Source: Haemophilus influenzae (GTDB taxonomy: Bacteria; Pseudomonadota; Gammaproteobacteria; Enterobacterales; Pasteurellaceae). From it: a stretch of DNA of 64,000 bases. Where the stretch lies: assembly GCA_923172585.1 (NCBI GenBank), contig OV298644.1, forward strand, positions 637,427-701,426. Direction: 5' to 3'. Made by a program: the position numbers and the translations under genes. Below are positions 57,791 to 64,000 of this stretch, one piece after another (the stretch's first letter is position 1; each line of letters starts with the position of its first letter). A model generated the notes under the pieces. It saw only the letters and a program-made list of their open reading frames with translations, did no database searches and was not told the DNA's origin.

Positions 57791-57816
57791 AGTTATAGAT
57801 ATGAATACACGAAAAT

Positions 57817-60240
<2,424 letters not shown>

Positions 60241-60330
60241 TTATCTCATTCTTTTGTAAATAAAAATCGGGCGAGATTATAGCAAAAAATCGCCGTTTTG
60301 GCGATGCTTTTCGGGAAAGGAAAACGATAA

Positions 60331-60354
60331 AAAAAGGGCGAATAATTTCGCCCC
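60331..60354 (-). terminator. tex terminator
   Basis: GGGCGAA / TTCGCCC, a 7-bp stem with a 4-nt loop; seven T residues follow on the minus strand, immediately after the tex stop. Confidence 0.85.
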
Positions 60355-60362
60355 ATAACTTG

Positions 60363-62675
60363 TTATTTTTTCCAATTTTTTAGCGCATCAGCAAAGGCAT
60401 TGCCCATCACATTATTACCTCTTGAATTACGCGCCTCTCGTTGCATATTTCCACGAGGTCTTGCGGATAAAGTGCGGTCAGATTTGCTATCATTTTTGAC
60501 CGCACTTTCATCTAATCGCATCGTCAATGCAATGCGTTTACGTGGCACATCCACTTCTAACACTTTGACTTTTACAATGTTACCTGTTTTTACCACTTGA
60601 TGGGGATCTTCCACGAATTTATCGCTTAATGATGAAATATGCACTAAACCATCTTGATGAACACCAATATCCACAAATGCGCCAAAATTGGTTACATTAG
60701 TCACTGTTCCTTCTAAAATCATTCCAGATTTTAAATCGGTGATTTCTTCCACGCCCTCAGCAAATACAGCGGTTTTGAACTCGCCACGCGGATCGCGACC
60801 GGGTTTTTCCAATTCTTTGAAAATATCTTGAACGGTCGGTAAACCAAATTGTTCATCAATGAATTGTTTCGCATCAAGCTGACGTACCACACCCGCATTA
60901 CCCATTAAATCTTGAATAGATTGCGCGGTAGCTTGTAAGATTTTTTCGACCACAGGATAAGCTTCTGGGTGAACACCTGAAGCATCAAGTGGATTTTTCC
61001 CGTTTGCAATACGCATAAAGCCTGCACATTGCTCAAAGGCTTTTGGCCCTAAACGTGGCACTTTTTTCAATTCGCTACGACTTTCAAAACGCCCATTTTC
61101 ATCACGATATTCCACAATGTTTTGCGCTAAGGTTTTTGTCATACCAGCTACACGAGCTAATAATGGTGCGGATGCTGTATTCAAATCCACACCTACTGCG
61201 TTTACACAGTCTTCCACTACTGCATCGAGTTTACGCGCAAGTTGGGTTTGGTTTACATCGTGTTGATATTGCCCTACACCAATGGCTTTCGGTTCGATTT
61301 TCACTAATTCTGCCAATGGATCTTGTAAACGACGTGCAATAGAGACCGCACCACGTAAAGATACATCTAAATTCGGGAATTCATTTGCGGCAAATTCAGA
61401 AGCTGAATAAACGGATGCACCCGCTTCACTCACCACAACGGTTTGAGGTTTATTTTCTTTAATTTCTTTAATCACGTCTTTCGCAAAACGTTCAGTTTCA
61501 CGAGAAGCCGTACCATTACCAATGGCAATTAATTCCACGTTATGTTTGCGGATTAAGCTGAAAATCGCCACTTGAGCTTCAGCTTCACGCCCCGTGTGTG
61601 GATAAATGGTGGTGGTATCTAATAATTTACCTGTGTTATCCACTACTGCAACTTTAACTCCCGTACGTAAGCCTGGGTCTAAGCCCATAGTACTTTTCGC
61701 CCCTGCCGGTGCTGCCATTAAAAGTGCGGTCAGATTTCGGGCGAAAACATCTATGGCTTCTTCTTCCGCTTTTTCACGTAAACTTGCCATTAATTCCGTT
61801 TCTAAATGCAACGAAACTTTGATTTTCCACGTCCACGCAATCACTTGCTCACGCCATTTATCCGCTGGCAGCCCCGTGAAACGTACATCTAAATAATCAC
61901 GAATAATCTCTTCACAATAGCTTTGGCGACTTCCCTCTTCTGCATCAGGATCAGCATTTAAACTTAATTGTAAAATGCCCTCATTACGTCCACGGAACAT
62001 AGCCAATGCTCGGTGAGAAGGCACATTTTTCAATAATTCTTGGTGGTCGAAATAATCTTGGAATTTTGCGCCTTCCGTTTCTTTGCCTTCGATCACTTTT
62101 GATACGATAACCGCATTTTTCGCTAAATAATCACGGACTTTCGCTAATAAACCCGCATCTTCAGCAAAACGCTCCATTAAAATATAGCGAGCACCATCAA
62201 GGGCTACTTTGGTGTCTGTCACGCCTTTATCAGCATCCACAAAGGAAAGTGCGGTTGATTCTGGATCATTTTTTGGCTCGCTCCAAAGTAAATCAGCCAA
62301 TGGTTCAAGACCGGCTTCAATGGCAATTTGCCCTTTGGTGCGACGTTTAGGTTTGTACGGCAAATATAAATCTTCTAATTCGGTTTTGCTTTGTGTCGCA
62401 TGAATTTTGTCACGCAATTCATCAGTCAATTTTCCTTGCTCTTCAATAGATTTCAAAATGGTTTGACGACGTTCTTCTAATTCACGTAAATAAATTAAAC
62501 GGGTTTCAAAATGGCGAAGCTGGGTGTCATCTAAGCCCCCTGTGGCTTCTTTACGATAACGGGCGATAAATGGAATGGTGTTGCCATCATCTAATAATTG
62601 AATGGCTGCAAAGATTTGTTGGGGTTGAACGGTTAATTCTGCTGCAATAATTTGGCTAATTTGTTGATTTAACAT
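60363..62675 (-). CDS. tex: Tex, S1-domain transcription accessory protein
   Basis: Nucleic-acid-binding protein of the Tex family linked to transcription processes and toxin gene expression in other bacteria; its exact role is unsettled. It has 770 residues: helical N-terminal domain, YqgF-like nuclease fold ([15 protein letters not shown], about 328-342), helix-hairpin-helix domain (about 500-560) and an S1 RNA-binding domain ([16 protein letters not shown], about 655-670). The tail is basic. Five uptake signals fall inside the gene (including an inverted pair 60470/60499). It is divergent from greB. Confidence 0.94.
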   Translation of the reverse strand: MLNQQISQIIAAELTVQPQQIFAAIQLLDDGNTIPFIARYRKEATGGLDDTQLRHFETRLIYLRELEERRQTILKSIEEQGKLTDELRDKIHATQSKTELEDLYLPYKPKRRTKGQIAIEAGLEPLADLLWSEPKNDPESTALSFVDADKGVTDTKVALDGARYILMERFAEDAGLLAKVRDYLAKNAVIVSKVIEGKETEGAKFQDYFDHQELLKNVPSHRALAMFRGRNEGILQLSLNADPDAEEGSRQSYCEEIIRDYLDVRFTGLPADKWREQVIAWTWKIKVSLHLETELMASLREKAEEEAIDVFARNLTALLMAAPAGAKSTMGLDPGLRTGVKVAVVDNTGKLLDTTTIYPHTGREAEAQVAIFSLIRKHNVELIAIGNGTASRETERFAKDVIKEIKENKPQTVVVSEAGASVYSASEFAANEFPNLDVSLRGAVSIARRLQDPLAELVKIEPKAIGVGQYQHDVNQTQLARKLDAVVEDCVNAVGVDLNTASAPLLARVAGMTKTLAQNIVEYRDENGRFESRSELKKVPRLGPKAFEQCAGFMRIANGKNPLDASGVHPEAYPVVEKILQATAQSIQDLMGNAGVVRQLDAKQFIDEQFGLPTVQDIFKELEKPGRDPRGEFKTAVFAEGVEEITDLKSGMILEGTVTNVTNFGAFVDIGVHQDGLVHISSLSDKFVEDPHQVVKTGNIVKVKVLEVDVPRKRIALTMRLDESAVKNDSKSDRTLSARPRGNMQREARNSRGNNVMGNAFADALKNWKK

Positions 62676-62769
62676 TGTCGTACTTCTTTATTATAAAAAA
62701 ACGAAGATAGAATACTGGTTTTAGCGGGCTGGCTCAAATATAATTCAAAAAACTTTCTTTTATTTTATT

Positions 62770-63258
62770 ATGGCAAAATCAAATTATATTACCCGTCAAG
62801 GCTGGCTTGCGCTTGACCAAGAACTCAAGTTTTTGTGGAAAGAAGAACGCCCAAAAGTCACTCAAGCCGTTTCAGATGCAGCTGCGCTAGGTGATCGTAG
62901 CGAAAATGCCGAATATATTTATGGTAAACGTCGCTTACGTGAAATTGATCGCCGCGTGCGTTTTTTAACTAAAAGATTGGAAGTGCTACAAATTGTCGAT
63001 TACAACCCAAAGCAAGAGGGAAAAGTTTTCTTCGGTGCGTGGGTGGAATTAGAAAATGAAGAAGGTGAAATTAAGCAATACCGTATCGTCGGTTGTGATG
63101 AATTTGCCCCTGCGAAAAATTGGATATCCATTGATTCCCCAGTTGCTCGAGCTTTAATCGGAAAAACATTAGACGACGAAGTGCGGGTAGAAACGCCATC
63201 AGGTTTTATCACACTTTATGTGAATAAAATTTGGTATGAGAATAACTCGGAAAAATAA
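62770..63258 (+). CDS. greB: Transcription elongation factor GreB
   Basis: Rescues backtracked RNA polymerase by promoting transcript cleavage through the secondary channel. It has 162 residues: an N-terminal coiled coil (about 1-75) with the acidic tip near LGDRSENAEYIYGK (about 42-55) that coordinates the catalytic metal, and a C-terminal FKBP-like domain. The longer N-terminus and GreB-type tip distinguish it from GreA. It is divergent from tex and convergent with fabR. Confidence 0.96.
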   Translation: MAKSNYITRQGWLALDQELKFLWKEERPKVTQAVSDAAALGDRSENAEYIYGKRRLREIDRRVRFLTKRLEVLQIVDYNPKQEGKVFFGAWVELENEEGEIKQYRIVGCDEFAPAKNWISIDSPVARALIGKTLDDEVRVETPSGFITLYVNKIWYENNSEK

Positions 63259-63314
63259 AAGATAGTGAATACCTAAGCACAAAGAGAAAACTAATAGGCT
63301 AAATATAAACTATC

Positions 63315-63932
63315 TTACTTGCCTCTTTCCTTATTCGCTGCAAAATCAGCACCTTTTGCAAGCATTCTCAATTGCAAAATCACTCGAGCTTTAAGTTGCT
63401 CACGTTCAGCTTTACTCATATCTAAAGCATTCGCCCCTGCAGTGAATACGATTGTTACGATGCCTTCCGCTTGAACATAAGCAACATATTGCGAATATTG
63501 ATGTTTGTAGGAAATATATTCTGCTAACTCATCAACAAAATGCTTAATTTCTCGTGCTGCCGCAGTACGAAAAGCTTGAGAAGTGCCTGAACTTTCGCGT
63601 AATAGCAAGCGAAAAACGTTCGTGCTATTAGTAATAAATTCAAAAAATGTATCCACAGAAACAGAAATAACGCTACCGCCCGCATCAATGCGTTTACGCG
63701 CTTGACGCATTAATTGGCGCAACATCAAACCTGCTTCATCCACCATTTCTAAGCCAAGTTCATCCATATCACTAAAATGGCGATAGAAAGAGGTAGGCGC
63801 AATACCAGCCTCGCGCGCCACTTCTCGTAAACTTAAATTAGAAAAACTTTTTTCTGCGCTAAGTTGATTAAATGCCGCATCCACTAAAGCGCGACGCGTC
63901 TTTTCTTTTTGAACAGCACGAACACCTGCCAT
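63315..63932 (-). CDS. fabR: FabR, TetR-family repressor of unsaturated fatty acid synthesis
   Basis: TetR-type repressor of fabA/fabB in E. coli, balancing unsaturated fatty acids. It has 205 residues. The helix-turn-helix (about 27-50, [21 protein letters not shown]) is almost identical to the E. coli FabR segment as recalled, and the C-terminal ligand domain follows. It overlaps the upstream oxyR stop (TAATG), an oxyR-fabR arrangement also seen in E. coli. Confidence 0.93.
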   Translation of the reverse strand: MAGVRAVQKEKTRRALVDAAFNQLSAEKSFSNLSLREVAREAGIAPTSFYRHFSDMDELGLEMVDEAGLMLRQLMRQARKRIDAGGSVISVSVDTFFEFITNSTNVFRLLLRESSGTSQAFRTAAAREIKHFVDELAEYISYKHQYSQYVAYVQAEGIVTIVFTAGANALDMSKAEREQLKARVILQLRMLAKGADFAANKERGK

Positions 63933-64000
63933 TATTTCAACCCACCTAGAATAGATTTAACTTCATCGCTGACCGCACTTGCCACACGCTCATAACGATT
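63932..64000 (-). CDS. oxyR: 3' end of oxyR
   Basis: The last 22 codons of a minus-strand gene run in from the window edge and end …[11 protein letters not shown] at TAA 63932-63934. The segment [10 protein letters not shown] resembles the OxyR C-terminus (SRYEQLAEAI in E. coli), and the position next to fabR supports OxyR, a peroxide-sensing LysR-type activator. An uptake signal lies in the coding sequence (63972). Only the tail is visible, so the call rests mainly on context. Confidence 0.7.
   Translation of the reverse strand, partial: NRYERVASAVSDEVKSILGGLK

Overview
The window is chromosomal DNA of Haemophilus influenzae. Three things support this: 50 exact copies of the 9-base DNA uptake signal AAGTGCGGT or its complement (about one per 1.3 kb), the characteristic gene order tehA / rpoC-rpoB / rplA-rplK / nupC-deoD ... 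lic2A-apaH ... gyrB, and a CAAT-repeat lic2A gene. It does not look like the Rd laboratory strain: a decayed lic2B and an intact lic2C lie between infA and ksgA, and tehA directly abuts rpoC. Family and locus names come from recognition of the translated proteins, not from a database search.

Layout. 0-10 kb: an unidentified 3' gene end, tehA, then rpoC and rpoB (minus). 10-12 kb: rplA and rplK with a strong promoter. 11.5-16 kb: deoD, nupC, yjjW, yjjI, which combine nucleoside uptake and phosphorolysis with a glycyl radical enzyme and its activase. 16-24.5 kb: a YczE-like membrane protein, a GT9 glycosyltransferase, fba-pgk, an RNase T2, a ferredoxin, and tyrP-tdk-tsaD. 24.7-29 kb: the macromolecular synthesis operon rpsU-dnaG-rpoD, convergent with aspA. 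30.7-36.1 kb: a complete urease cluster ureABCEFGH. 36.3-38.3 kb: groES-groEL behind a sigma32-type promoter. 38.4-40.2 kb: rplI-rpsR-priB-rpsF and infA. 40.4-44.2 kb: LPS glycosyltransferases (lic2B remnant, lic2C, lic2A) around ksgA. 44.3-50.6 kb: apaH, an HI_0552-family gene, and the oxidative pentose phosphate genes gnd, pgl and zwf, with a RAYT transposase remnant and a broken DUF1304 gene among them. 50.7-57.7 kb: cysQ, an OPT transporter, hslR, asnC/asnA, gph and rpe. 57.8-64 kb: gyrB, tex, greB, fabR and the 3' end of oxyR.

Four observations stand out. (1) A family of GTAG-headed palindromes, often in inverted pairs, sits in the ure operon and around zwf-pgl-gnd, together with a REP-associated tyrosine transposase (RAYT). 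That transposase is itself broken by a 28-nt copy of the same kind of palindrome, and removing the copy restores a 168-residue ORF exactly. (2) The 3' third of rpoC carries five in-frame stops, a frameshift and changes at invariant residues, which a functional RNA polymerase gene could not tolerate. (3) The lic2 LPS loci show decay (lic2B) beside phase-variable expression (lic2A, repeat number in the ON frame). (4) Five single-base deletions in A/T runs break rpoB, deoD (twice), aspA and the GT9 gene. This is the pattern of homopolymer undercalling and should be discounted before any biology is inferred.
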